Source of the DNA: Todiramphus chloris collaris
Taxonomy: Eukaryota; Chordata; Aves; Coraciiformes; Alcedinidae
DNA: 64,000 bases
Assembly: GCA_025345505.1 (NCBI GenBank)
Contig: JANVCC010000020.1
Location: 50,386,401-50,450,400 of the forward strand
Direction of reading: 5' to 3'
Shown: positions 24,713 to 37,817 of the stretch, piece by piece
Layout: every line of letters begins with the position of its first letter
Numbering within the stretch: position 1 is the stretch's first letter
Made by a program: the position numbers and the translations under genes
The notes under the pieces: model-generated
What the model saw: only the letters and a program-made list of their open reading frames with translations
Database searches by the model: none
Told to the model about the DNA's origin: nothing

Positions 24713-26234
24713 TTGACCTCTGGAAATTTTAATTTCTCCTAAATGAATGGCCACAACAACTCCTCCATGTCTCCTCTGTGGATCCAACAGCAGGCCTCTG
24801 GGAAACATTTCTTTAGACCATCTAACAAGTTCCAAGAGAAAAGCATGACAATTTTTGCTGGGGTGTCTCATTTCCATGAGAGGAAAGGTTTTGCCACTCT
24901 AGAATAATTCTTATTATGCTTGACAGTAAAAGTTAAACCAAGAAAAACAATCTGGGAGAGGGAGAAAACTCTACCAAAGTATCTTGGTAACTTATGAAAA
25001 ATATTTGCTTATAATTCCCTTTAAAATACCTCTGTTTAAAGCCAATCAGGATAACTGAAAAACCTTAGTTCTATTTAAGTCAGTAGCAGTGTATTGCAGA
25101 AAAGGGTCTGACTTGTTACACTAAATGCCAGACAGATGTTCTGCCTGCTCATCAAACCCTCTGCACCAATAGCACTTGTGTCATAGCAGCACCTCAAGGC
25201 TCCTACTGAGGTCAGGATCCCATTGGTACAGGCACAATACAGCCCATCGCTGTCCCAACATAAGCAGACAAGACAGGCAAAGGTATAGCCAGAGAAAAGG
25301 AACTGCATGTAGGCTGTTTGCTCAAAAGCCAATATCCGTACATCAGAAGGAGACACTGAACTGGCACAGGCTATCTTCCTTCAGTCATCTCTACCAATAA
25401 AGGTTCTGCTTAGCTGAGTCTGGGTGGAAAATGTGTTGACAGTGAAGAGGTCAGAGAGAACAGTTCTTTTTTTCATGGCTATCTAGAGACTCTGCCACAA
25501 TGCAAATCATGCTACAAGAATCAAAATCTACCTGCTATGCATGGCCCAACACATACAGCATGTTTCTGCAGAGTTTGAAAAGTGAGAATAATTTCTGAGA
25601 ATTGAACTTATTAAAGGAATAACATACACATATAATATCATTGCTATGTACCAGCTGTGATTTTTCACCCCTTATTTAACTGTCCAAAACAACTAAGCAT
25701 GTTATTAGTCACTTAGAGTTCCAGTCCAACAAAATACTAAAGGAAACCTGAGAAATGATGAGTGGGGTTGCAACCCCTACAGAAACTTTAAAGATACACT
25801 TTACCTCCTGCCAGTCCCTGTACAGTACTGCCTGGAAAGGCAAAACCTATTGAATGAAGCATAAGACAAACTCCTGAAGCTCTAAATACCACAATGGGTA
25901 GGAAACACTTCAACATAATTTCAAAATTATTTCTGCAAATTCTTTGAAAAATAGAAAATCTTTTGAATGTAGAGGAAGTATGAGAGGGACAGGACTAGAG
26001 ATTTTGAAGGGCTTTATGAAATTGTGACAGAGTACTAAGCAGAACATTTGTTTTCCTTTCTTTCCAGAGTCTTCTGACAGTGACTGCTAGTGAGGTATTC
26101 AACCCTGAGCCAGGACAGCAAACTTACTAGTTTCAATATTAAGTCTGAAACTGGATTCCTCAATCCTGTTTTACTTAAAGGGAAACTGACTAGGATATAT
26201 GACTTCAATGAAGTGACACAGATAACAGTTAGTC
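24713..26234. other. Intergenic DNA between CR1 fragments
   Basis: No gene or repeat family is recognised. The sequence is A/T-rich with only short random open frames. Confidence 0.6.
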
Positions 26235-26600
26235 TGAAGAAAGGGAGGCTGAGGGGAGGTCTTACTGCAACTAACTACCTGAAAGGAGGTTGTAGAAAGG
26301 TGGGTGTTGGTCTCTTCTTCTCACATGTCATAACTGATAGGATAAGAGGAAATGGCATCAAGTTGTGCCAGGGGAGGTTTAGACTGGACATCAGGAAAAC
26401 CTTCTATACCTAAAGGGTTATCAAAGCCTGGAACAGGCTGCCCAGGGAGGTGGTTGAATCACCATCCCTGGATGTATTTAAAAGCCGTCTAGATGTGGTG
26501 CTAAGGATGTGGTGCAGTAGTGGCCCTGGTAGAGTTAGATAATGTTTGGACTTCATCTTAAAGGTCCTTTCAAACCATATCAATTCTGTGATTCTGTAAT
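26235..26600 (+). mobile_element. CR1 LINE fragment, 3' end
   Basis: Typical CR1 segments are seen in order: ggctgaggggaggtcttac, ctacctgaaaggaggttgt, gataagaggaaatggc, gcctggaacaggctgccca and gtggttgaatcaccatccc. It ends attctgtgattctgtaa. It is about 370 bp, 5' truncated and diverged, with no intact reading frame. Confidence 0.92.
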
Positions 26601-29600
26601 ATTAATCTGAAAAACAAAGAAAGTGCAGGTCCATACCAGCCCTGTAACATATGCATCTCCTCAAAAATACTCAGAACAACTGTCACTGTCCTGTGAAAAC
26701 TCTACAATTAAGAATTCACTTCATGCATTATACAACATTGTGATACATCTGTTTATGAAGTTAGTGATTCACAAAGCACCCAAAAATTATCATGGAAGTT
26801 ACATGAATGAAATATGACGGAAAAATACAAGCAAGTGGTTGCATGATACACAAGGGCACTGTCTTGCTGTTAATGAGTCATACAAACATTAAAAAATGTT
26901 AATAAATGAGGCAAGGAAAAAAAACCTAAACAAGCCAAACCAAAAGAAACCAGAAAGCAAGGTGAGGAAGAGTTAGGTCTTCAAACAAGCCTTGTCCATC
27001 CTTTCACTGAGGAGTGCCAGGCAGAATTTCAGTCTGAACTGAACACTTAAGAGACAACACAAAAACCCAAAACCTCTTGGGTCTGGTATAGTCCTTGGTT
27101 TTGGCCTATCTCTCACAGAATATCCTTGCACATAGTTTTTCCTCTCATGGGTGGTTCTTTCTACTTACTTGAATCACCAGCCTCATAAAATTTTTACTTA
27201 AAAGAAATTAAGTCTTCTGAGCAAATTTTTTTTTCTTGTAAGAAATGTTTCCCCATGAAGAATTTTCACTGTTCTATTAAGAAAAGCCCAAACAAATAAA
27301 ACCAAAAGTCAATGCTTTGTTTAGGCAAGCCTAAAACAAAGTCCAGTGATATAAAAACCCAAAGTACTACCACTGGTTCTTTTGTCTGAGATGAATTTCA
27401 GTGCTGACAGAGGATATAACACAGTGTTGATGCAATCATTAGTAATAGTAAGTAGTATGGGACGAGGAAGATTATCCCGGGGGCAGGCAGAGTAATGGTG
27501 ATGCGAGTAAGAAAAAAACAAAGAAAACCCTACAAAATCCAAGATCAAAACCCAACAATCCCCCAAAACCAGAAAGTACACAAAAAGACCTGAACAACAA
27601 ATTCCATGGACCAGAACAGCAGTGTTTCTGTGTCAAAACCTGTTGCAGTGTTTGTTTTTTCTGCCCTGTAAATTTTATCTTTGTTTCTAAAGGAATAATT
27701 TTCTTTTTTTCCTTTTAAATTAAAATTTTTTGGGGTTATTTTTTTGGCAGGAAAGGAATATTTATTTTCAAAGTGTCCCTCCAGTTTGTAATCATCTCTG
27801 TCTCTTCAATGAAACACCCAACACCTGTAAAGGCATATACTGCAGCATCTGATTTTCATGGCTGAGAGTAACTTTGGCAAAAAGGTTATTTTGCAGCTCA
27901 GAGTAAAGAAAACACACTGTCAAGACAAACTACAGCTGTTTCAATCATTCCTCTGTGAAGAAATGGTTTCCCGCAGGGAGAAGTCCCTGAAGTGTATTTT
28001 TTGCATCTGCAAATGCCTTAGCTGCTCTTCTGCCCAGCACAGCGTGGAGAAACCCAAAAAGATGAAGTCATGCTTCCATGGCTTTGTGGTTTGTTGTTGC
28101 TGTTTTTTGAACAAATGCTTCAGAAGAGGGAAGGATGTTTCTCCCCGTCTCGAGCAGCCCCACTAAAATCAGCAGAGCTGTACAAGTGGTAATAAGTGTT
28201 AAACAGCACGCATACTCTCCAGCTGTCAATGGGTTTCTGATTTTGTCTCCACATGCTACAACCTACCACAGCTATATGGATGTAAGGATAGCACTGAGGA
28301 AACAGTTTTGCTAGTTTATCTCATTTTTCTCCAAGGGACTTAGGTGCCTGGACAGCAGACACCTGAGCTGTGACTCTGGGACAGTTGCTATTCGAAAATG
28401 CACCAAACTGACCTAGAGTTGCTCCTGACAGCAGATAGTGCTGTCATCCCTATCCATGGCATAGCTTTATGCCAGGCTATGCTCTCTGGACTCTGGAAAT
28501 GTCAGATTGTGCCATCATCTCCATCAGAGAAGTCTCCAAACAATAATCAGACCTAAACATCTATATTTGCCAAAAAAAAGGAGAAAAATGTAAAGTAGTA
28601 AAGCTCCATTTTAGTTTTCAAGCAAGGCCAAGATATACAGAGCCTGTACCAGGAAAGCTGAACCACAAAAATACATAGGAAGAAAAATGCAGTCAGAAAT
28701 AAGGACTTAAGGGTAAATCAAAAAAGAAAACACCTTCCATTCTGTCATTTTCAATAAAATAGTGTTAAAACCTGTAACAGACTGAAGCAGCATCTTGATA
28801 TTCCACAATTTCTGTGGAGGTACAGCCTGAGCTTTTAGCTCTTGCTGGCTTCACTTGAGGAGCATATGTTCAGGTGTTCAGTGCCATTTAGGAGAGCTCC
28901 CTTTTCAAAAAATGCCAGGAAGCACCTCCTGGCAGCACAGGTATTTTGAAAAAAAAAAAAAAAAAACCCAAATAAAAAAACCACCCTCAATGATACTTCC
29001 TCTACCCTTCCAATTTGTAGAAGTGACTGTGACCCCTCAACTCAGATCACGGAAACAAGCAGCATCTCTGCATAGGCGTTGGGTTTGGCCATGAAGGGAT
29101 GCAAGGAAACACACCATGCAGCACAACCAGCACTCCCCCAGAGATGTACTTGTCAGGATTTGTTTTAGAAGGCACTGATGCAGAAGTTACTGTCTTTGCA
29201 CATCAGCAATTTGCTTTCAGTGCTGGTTCTCGCAGGCACCACGTCTGGTTGTGTCACTGAAGCCTCTACAGATAGAAGTGCTGAGGAGGAAGTCCAGCAG
29301 TGCATCCCAGGGCTTTTTGCTGCTGCCTTGCCCTGGAGAGTGTGGCCCTAGGGGATGAATGGAGACTGGTGGCTCTGCACACCCTGGCTTAACCTCCGCC
29401 GAGCTCTGTGTACAAGCAGCTATCCAGTGGACTGCTGACCATTAAGGGCTGAGCTGAAAATGCTGAAGCAAGATTTGTTAATGCAGCTCTTCAGAGAAGT
29501 GCTGGATTAGCCTGGATTAGCATCTGACGTTGTGGTTGCACATAATGAATTATGTAAAATGGTCCTGTTGGTCTAAAGCAGATGTAGTACCACATGATTT

Positions 29601-31347
29601 CAGCTGCAGGCACAGCCAGGAATAAAACAGACTAGATTCAGTTAGGAGGAGAATAAGAAAAAAACAACAAAAAAATACAAACAAAAAAGGTAATTCATAT
29701 ACTTCTCAACATGCACTGTATCATATTGCTTATTCCAGTGATATTTGAAAACAACACAGTGATTTCAGTATGGGAAGCAAGACAGAGTTCACCACTTACA
29801 ACTTAGGTGAAAACATTTTTCTTTGCCTCTCTGTTCACAGTTACATGACTCAGAAAACACCGTATAAGCCTCCAAGAAAGGAAGAACAATCAGCTATAGC
29901 CACTCTTGAAGAGATACTGAAGATACAGTCTAATCATTTTCCATTTAAACAAAAATGCTTTCACCTAATAAGATTATGCTATGCATTTTGATAACATGCT
30001 TCCCTTCAGAGTTAGGTCTTCTACCAATTTAAATGAACCCAACTGCCAATTAAACAACTAGCACAGAGACATTCATCAGCCAACAAGAATAAATATGAGA
30101 AAATTAACCACCAGGAAGAAGGGAAGACAGGGCAGCTAATGTTTTCAAAACAAACAAATTAGTTTAGTTTAGATTGAAATGCAGTCAACATCCTCTTTAG
30201 GTATTACACAGGATAATGCTAATATTTAGAGAATATGACCCCACAATCCAGTAATGTCAACCATTTCATACCACAGGCAAATTTCACACAAGCAAATGCT
30301 AACTGATATGAAAGTATATGATGCATAATTTGTCTGCAGTAATTACATAAAATAGCAAAGGCAGACAGATACTCTATAGTCAGATACTCTATACAGTCAG
30401 TGAAGGTAAAATCATGTGATTTAAGCAGAGATTTAAGCCTTTCTCTTCTGCTGACAGTTGACAGACCAGTCAGAGACCTCCCCCATTGCTGACCACTACC
30501 AAAATTTCCATTCATAGGCAACCTCATAAACAATCTTACCAAAAACATAGCCACCAGTTCCTCTAAAGCTTATCCTTCAGGTCTGCCATTGTCTGGGTTT
30601 AAGCTGACACACAGAACTGAAAATACATTAATATCACTCATGCGTGATGTGTTGTCAAAGAAGAAAATAGACACTCATCTTCACCTCCTGTGATGCTGCT
30701 GCACTATCTAAGCAGCAGGAGAAGTGAGAACCTGCTGTGTGCCTGCCAGACATAAGTGGCAGGGCTTTAGAGGAATGTACTAAAATGGTTCTAGCCCTTC
30801 TGGATTGATATTCTCCCTGTGAAAAGGATGCAAACCCTCCACTAGGAAGGTTACTTACTGATCACACAAGAATCAAACCTCTTCCTGCTCTTTCAGTGTT
30901 AGATGAGATACAGTGGCTGAGACTCCACTGCCAGTAATAGGGGCACATCATTCTATTCCTCCACATTGCACCATTTACTACTAACAGAGTCATTTAGATA
31001 AGATCAGTTTGTGGATGAAGCCAAAAAAAATCTGCGGCTGGTGGGAAGAATACAGAAATAAAAAGACTTGGTGCTTGCTTTGTTCGGTCTTCATGCTGAT
31101 GGAAGATATCAGTGGAAAATCCAAGAGATTCTAGAGATTCCATCCCAGCCCAGCTGATGATTTAGACTTCATCCCACATACTTTGCAATCTCTTTACAAA
31201 CTAATGGCTAACTAGCATGAGGAGCAATGCCAACATCAACATGTCAGTTGTTAACCAGCCTCCTGGCTGGTTAACCAGCAATAACTCAATAATGCTTTAT
31301 TGCTATCTCACATCTGTGATGGTTCTGGAACATGCAAAGCACTGGGT

Positions 31348-31366
31348 GGGGGGGGGGGGGGGGGGG
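31348..31366 (+). repeat. Poly(G) run of 19
   Basis: Nineteen consecutive G preceded by GGGT. It is a potential G-quadruplex and a likely place for sequencing or assembly error. Confidence 0.9.
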
Positions 31367-34300
31367 AAGACATCAAAGGGAAAAGAGAATGCTCAGTCTG
31401 ATTAAGACAAATTCTTCATATCTGTCTGTCAAAACAAATTGTGACAGTAAACCATTTTTTCCACTTCTTCAAAACCATAGGTTTTCGAATTTTTTTTATT
31501 CCTCTTAAATGGACTGTTTTCAGAAGAACGTATTTTATATTTTCAAAGTAACTGTCATCCCCTGCATGGGTATGGAATAGGAAATAGAGAGTTTTATTAA
31601 TGCCGCTACAGTTCAGAATCTAGATATTTATCTAAAAAAAAAAAAGTCTTTTGATTGAGAAAAGATTTATGAACAAGCAACTCAAATGACACGGAAGTTG
31701 CTTAGAAATGTATGCTGCAGCATTTTATATTGCAGCATTCTGAGCTGCCCATGAGCTCTGTACATTTGGGTGGTTTTCATTGAAATTCAGCACACTACAT
31801 TGCAGGCAGGGAAGCCTGCCAACGATTTTATTTTTAAGATGCAGCAGCTACATGACCCATTTATGCCTTTGACAATGAGCAACTTCTTCCTCAAAAAACC
31901 ACCAACAATAAAAAAAATTAAAAATAAAAATTCAAAATAGTGCACATTTGAGTACCTTCCTGTATTTTGCTTTCTATCCATGCCATACAGATGATGTGGA
32001 AAAGCATCAAGGATTGACAATGGACAGCTACTGAGATCTGGCTGGTTTTCCCTCTTCATTCTTCTGTTTTTAATCTTCTCATGTCCAGGAAAAAAAAGTG
32101 AAAGAATCTACTTTGTTAACTGTCAAATAAATTAGCATGTGGCTATCATTGGATGAGGCCCTAACAAAAACAGAGATCTTGTCTGACAGCATCAGGAGAA
32201 AGATGGCATTTGCCATCCCCTCCAAAACAGCAGGGTTCCTCCGAGTTACTGCTTTGGCTGCATGTCAGTCAGCTGGTCCTCTCACTGCAGAGATGGCAGA
32301 GGTCTCAGGAGCCCGTTATTTATATAACACTACAGTGGAGGAGAACAGGCTGTTCCTTCAGCTTCCGATGGCTCACACTTCCAGGAAGAACCACATCACT
32401 GCCCCCAGGAAAGAAGAAAGGTGGTTTTGTCCAGTTCCTCAATCTGGGATAGACACAACAAAGTCAGAAAGTCCAAGGGCTGGGAGAGGAAAAAAGATTT
32501 TAGCCCCCACAGCAGCTACAGAGCTAACAGACATGGCAAACTGCACTAAAAGTGTGTCTCACTATGCAGATCAGCAGGGAAAGTAATCATGCTCCTTATG
32601 CACTTCTGGGACAAAATTACTCATGACTCTCCTCCTGAGTCCCTTAGCACATACACTAAACTAACACACATTTTTAAAATCAGTATTAGTCACATCATTG
32701 GGTTTAAAGACCCTCCAATACTCCCCCACCCCTTTATAATAAGGTAGTCCAAAGTATTGCTTTTACAGTTAAATTTTACCTGCTTGGAAACTGTCAGATT
32801 CACATTTACAAGCTACTCTGTACTGCAATCAGTACACATATATTTATGTATTTATTTATTAAACTGAAAACTGGGCCACCAAGTGTTTTTACTGCAGGAA
32901 GAAGCCAATCTCACAGAATTTTTTTGCAGGAATGACAGTATGCCTATTTCCATTGCTTCAAGACAGAAATCTCTAGACTTAAATTCTGTGCGTCTGCCAA
33001 GTTAAATCGTTATATCTGATTATTTAACACTGCAGTAAAGAAGTACTTCAGTCTTCCTAGACTAGAAGGGTGGACACTTACCACAATGATTTACAAGGAA
33101 TTAACAAGATACATAGAAAAACCCCTACTGCCAAAGGGTGGCACTGCTTGTGGCCGTCTGTGCATGCTCTAAAAGCCCAGAGGACACCCAAGAGCAGTAA
33201 ATGAATAAGCATGAATTTAAGAGTATCCCAGCAGACATTAAGGTTACAGATTATCCCAAAACTAGGGTTTCTTGCTGTATGATGCGTGCATTTGCCCTCT
33301 GTTGCACATACAATATCCTCAGTATAACTCTCTTAGCTTCACAAGCATACAAAGGAAGAGCTAGGCTTTATTTATGATCCAAATATGTCAAAATAATATC
33401 GCATTTTTGAGTAGATTAACAAGAGAGTCCTTACTTGATTTTCCGCTGTACTACTTTAGACAAGATTTGGACTCAGCTTGAGATTAACACTTCATGATGT
33501 CTGCTTCTCTTGATTAGAGCTCCAAGCAAAAAGCATTTATATACATACATATATATGCACACATATGAATGCATATTAAAACATTAAAATTTGGAAGGCC
33601 ATTGCAGTGGATGAATTCCCAGGAATGCGTTTGCCTGATTTTGTGAAAACTGACAGCACAAGATGAAACAAGGCTGAAGGAAACCAGTCCAACCCAAACA
33701 GAGGGATCCCTCCTAGCTGAAAACAGTCTGAATTAATTTATTTGTTACTTCTTGGAGTTTGAGTTGGATCTTCAGTAAAATATCTCACCCAAACTCACAA
33801 ACTTCCCCATTTCTTGCTATAGATCTCAGATACTCAGTGTTCATTCTCTATCCTAACTCTCAGGGCAGTCAAGTTCAGAGGCTTTCCGGTGGTCCACACT
33901 CTACCATTGGAGTTGTGAAAAGTTGTTTACTGCTTCAAATCTTGCTATGTATAAAATGAAAATCACCTGCATATTTCCCTTTCTATCAGAGTTTTCCAGC
34001 AACTTCCTATTGAGTTTGCCACTGCAATGGTTAAGAAGTGGCCTTCCCAGGAGCAACAATATACACGCACGATGGGTGTCTGAGAATCCAGATAGTCTGA
34101 ACATCACTTGAAGCAGTTCTCTAAAAAGATCAAGGAACATAAAGATCAGTACAACAGGGCTCAGACTAATAATAGTCAATCTACTACTGGGATGAAGTGA
34201 ATCAGATCTTCAGAGAGCTCTAACAAATTTTGCAGGCTTCCTATGTTGCTGAATGTCTTTCACAAAGTCAGAAAAATGCAAGGAGGAAAAGGAGGACGTT

Positions 34301-36710
34301 GACTTTGGATTCAAGACAGAAACTACCAAAGTCCCAACATACAGAAAAAATACTTTAGTCACTTTAGAGAAGAAACTGTAAGATTCAAAAATATGTGTTT
34401 AAATTCACAGGGTCACTGACAAAGAGGAGTACAAATTTTACTTGAAAAGCTTAGTTTAATCTGGATAGAAAGCAGAAGAAACATAGGAAACCCACTGTGA
34501 GAAATAAAAGACTGACAATACTTAACAGACATTTCCACAACAAATCAATGGGCTAGAAATCTTAGATATTTATTCTGTGGCTGCCTATGAGTTTGTGTTC
34601 CTGGAAGTAAGCAATGGAATTTTGAGGTTTCTGTGCATAGCAGCCAGAACAAAGAATCCCCTCTGTGTTTGTAAGAGAGTGCTTGCTCTTTTATTTTCTG
34701 GTTTGAGATGAAAGAACATAAATAAAGCCAATGACATCGACTGTGGAACAAATGATTTTGTTAAATTGTGTCCAAACAAACTCATCCTTGTTTTGGCTAA
34801 GCCTAGAAATCTCTTGATCAGCTACTGGATAAAGCACACACTAAGGAGTCCTGTGAACAGCAAAGCTACGACAATCATTTCCTGAGATCTCTAACTATTC
34901 CTTCTGTTCTCCACAAGTTTCTTGCTTCACTTTTAAACAGAATTATATCAAGACTTTCAAATAGCTTTAAATATACCTATGAAATATATTTTTGTAAAAA
35001 TTCTTGTAATTGGTATATAATACCTTAAACTAGCCACTTAATAAACTCACTCTTATTGAGTAATCTGTAATTTAATGATCACATTTCAAGTGTCCAAACA
35101 CTCAAATCGCAGAGCACCAGTTCTTTTTCCTCAAAAATCCTGCAGTAATCCTATTTTCATTATATCCTTAAGTGATCAGGTAACATTTAATTGTATTTTA
35201 ACATAAACACACTCTGAAAAGGAAGATACCTCAAAACAATACTCTCAAATGGATTCAATCAAGTTCCAGCAGTGAAACTAGTTTAGTTAATGATTACTTT
35301 AATCTTATCTGCATTTCCTTTCACACTAAACATTCATTTGCTCTGTGCTACTAAAACAGCAACAAAAAGGACTTTGGTATTTTGTTTTACTTTCTTTTCT
35401 TCTTTGGGCAAAACTGTCATATTTTCATTACAAGAACCCTCAGTAACAAAAATACATTTTATTCCCCCAAACACTTTCTTTTAGGAAACAGATCACAAAC
35501 TATAGGATTGAATTCAGAAAGCTGGTTGAATAGTTTACCTCTGTCAATTCTACCCTTAAGATTCCCCCATTCAATTAACCAAGCTGGAGGAATCAGATTT
35601 CCAGGTAAAACGTCAAGACATCTCTTCTCTTTTTGTAAAGACATTCTGCTGACGCAATATACCAATACATTAGACATCCAAGCACTAGGTCAGCTACTGA
35701 GATAAGACACCCTGGGATCACTGGAAAATATGAAGCGAACACAGAGGAAAATATTAAAAGAACTGGAAAGTAAAAGTTCTTATTTTTTCAGAGGAAATCT
35801 GTTGTCTGGCCCAGCAAACTGTAGCAGAACAGAGAGCTCATCAGGGACAGCCTGTTAGCCAGCAAAGAGGCTGGGAGAATAGAGGATACCCACTGAAGAC
35901 TAACAGCCAGCACCTTTGTGTTCCCAGTAAGCTCAGGACAAGCACAAGCTTCACCAGCTCACCACACTCAGAGCTTGCATCAAGTAAACAAAATATATCA
36001 GAACCAAGAGGGCCGCCTAGATCTGAACTGACAAAAATACAGTGACTAGCATAGCTCTAGGCCAGCTCCAGAAGTGCAGAAGCTCTCCTGCTGCTGAGTC
36101 ACAACAACAGAAAGTTGTGAGTAGGTGTGAAGCAGTTAGAAAGCCACAAACCTACCACAGGATGACAATTGTCAGAGAGGACTCGTGACTTTTGCTCTAA
36201 ACCAGTTTGTCACCAGTGCAAAAGTCAGTCACTTTATCTGTGACATACAGGACATCAAGATGACTCAATGTAAGATGCCTCAACAGGACTTACAGTTCAT
36301 GACCAGCTACATCCTTTGTAACAAATATGTAAATGTGTTAGACCACAGTAACAAGTATCTATTGAAGCGACCCCAGACTCTTTCTAGTATGGAAAGGTCC
36401 ATTTTAAAACTGAGAACAAAAGATGGGTTACATGGAAGGGATTTGCTTGAGCCATGACACTGTCACATAGGTGAGATGCTGCATGTTATGTAGCACTGCT
36501 CCATGACTATGATTATCCTTAACATGACAGAGGCACACTGAACACTCGAGTAACTCAGTCTTCTGAATGTCATGACACTCCCAGCTGTGCAATTCAAATA
36601 AAGCAAACATTCAGAAACTACATCCCTGGCTTTTTGCTGCTGGCTTTTTTCCCTTCTAATCTCATGGAAACAAAAGTCATTCCCCACACTCTCCACCCCC
36701 TGCCAAAATT

Positions 36711-36736
36711 AGGACAGATCAATAGGACAGATCAAT
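36711..36736 (+). repeat. 13-bp tandem duplication
   Basis: Two exact copies of aggacagatcaat lie immediately before a CR1 fragment. Confidence 0.9.
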
Positions 36737-36894
36737 AGGTGAATGTAGCAAATATATTAAAAACCAAAATAATTGGATCAGAACATTTTTTGACATAGCC
36801 CAGGACACATTTGCTTGTATAAGGAAAGGAAGTTTTCTTAACAATAGCAATTGTGAAAGATGGTCATAGCCAGGCATGGAAGGGAAACTGATGT

Positions 36895-37817
36895 ATGATC
36901 TGGATGAGGTGATCAAGTGCACCCTCAGATGACACCAAGCTGGGTGGAAGTGTCGATCTGCTTGAGGGGAGGGAGGCAGACTGATCCCTGCAGAGGGATC
37001 TGGACAGACTAGATCGATGGGCCAAGGACAATGGTATGAATTGCTATAAGGCCAACTGCCGGGTTCTATACTTTGGCTGTAACAACCCCTAGCAGCTCTA
37101 CAGGCCTGGGGAGGAGTGTCTGGAGAGCTGGTCAGCAGAGAGGGACCTGGGGGTGTTGATTGATAGCCAGCTGGACATGAGGCAGCAGTGTGCCCAGGTG
37201 GCCAAGAAGGCCAACAGCTTCATGTCCATGTAAGGAATGCTTTGGCCAGTAGGACCAGGGAAGTGATTCTGCCCCTGTACTCAGCACTGGTGAGGCCACA
37301 TCTCAAGTACTGTGTTGGGTTTTGAGCCCCTCACTACAAGAAGGACACTGAGGCACTAGAGTGCATCCAAAGAAGGGCAACAAAGCCAATGAAGGGCCTG
37401 GAGCACCTGTCTTATGAGGAGCAGCTGAGAGAGTTGGGATTGTTTAGCTTGGAGAAAAGCAGGCTCAGAGGAGACCTTACTGCTATCTACAACTACCTGA
37501 AAGGAAGTTGTGGAGACATGGGGGCCAGTCTGCTCTCCCAAGTAACAAGTGATAGAACAAGAGGAAATGGCCTTAAGTTGTACCAAGGGAAATTTAGATG
37601 AGATATGAGGAAGAATTTCTTTACCAAAAGGGTTCTCAAGTACTGGAACAGCTTGCCCAGGCCAGTGATTGAGTCCCTATCCCTGGGGGTACTTAGGAGT
37701 TGTGCAGACATAATGCTGAGGGATATGGTTTAAACAAGGTCTTCTCAGGGTTAAGTTAATGATTGGACTAGATGATCTTAAAGGTCCTTTCCAATCTAGG
37801 AAATTCTGTGATTCTGT
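36895..37817 (+). mobile_element. CR1 LINE fragment, about 0.9 kb of 3' end
   Basis: The longest CR1 copy here. It runs from the gatctggatgaggtgatca and gtgcaccctcag segment, through ggccaagaaggccaacagc, ctgtactcagcactggtga and gaagggcaacaaagccaat, to the terminal aaattctgtgattctgtg. It is 5' truncated, with many stops and small deletions, so not coding. The plus-strand open frame inside it is CR1 noise. Confidence 0.93.

Larger units (their letters stand above)
26601..36894. other. Intergenic DNA
   Basis: About 10 kb without a recognised gene. It contains A-rich low-complexity segments (for example 28947-28980), a G19 run at 31348-31366 and two very short tandem duplications at 30366 and 36711. 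One unusually long open frame of 149 codons (32137-32586, +) has no recognised similarity and is treated as a finding, not as a gene. Confidence 0.6.

Noticed and set aside
26090-26413. 107-codon plus-strand frame
   Set aside because: Its second half is CR1 sequence and the first half has no similarity.
37389-37601. Plus-strand frame starting [16 protein letters not shown]
   Set aside because: It is translated CR1 3' sequence inside a truncated, broken element, not a host gene.
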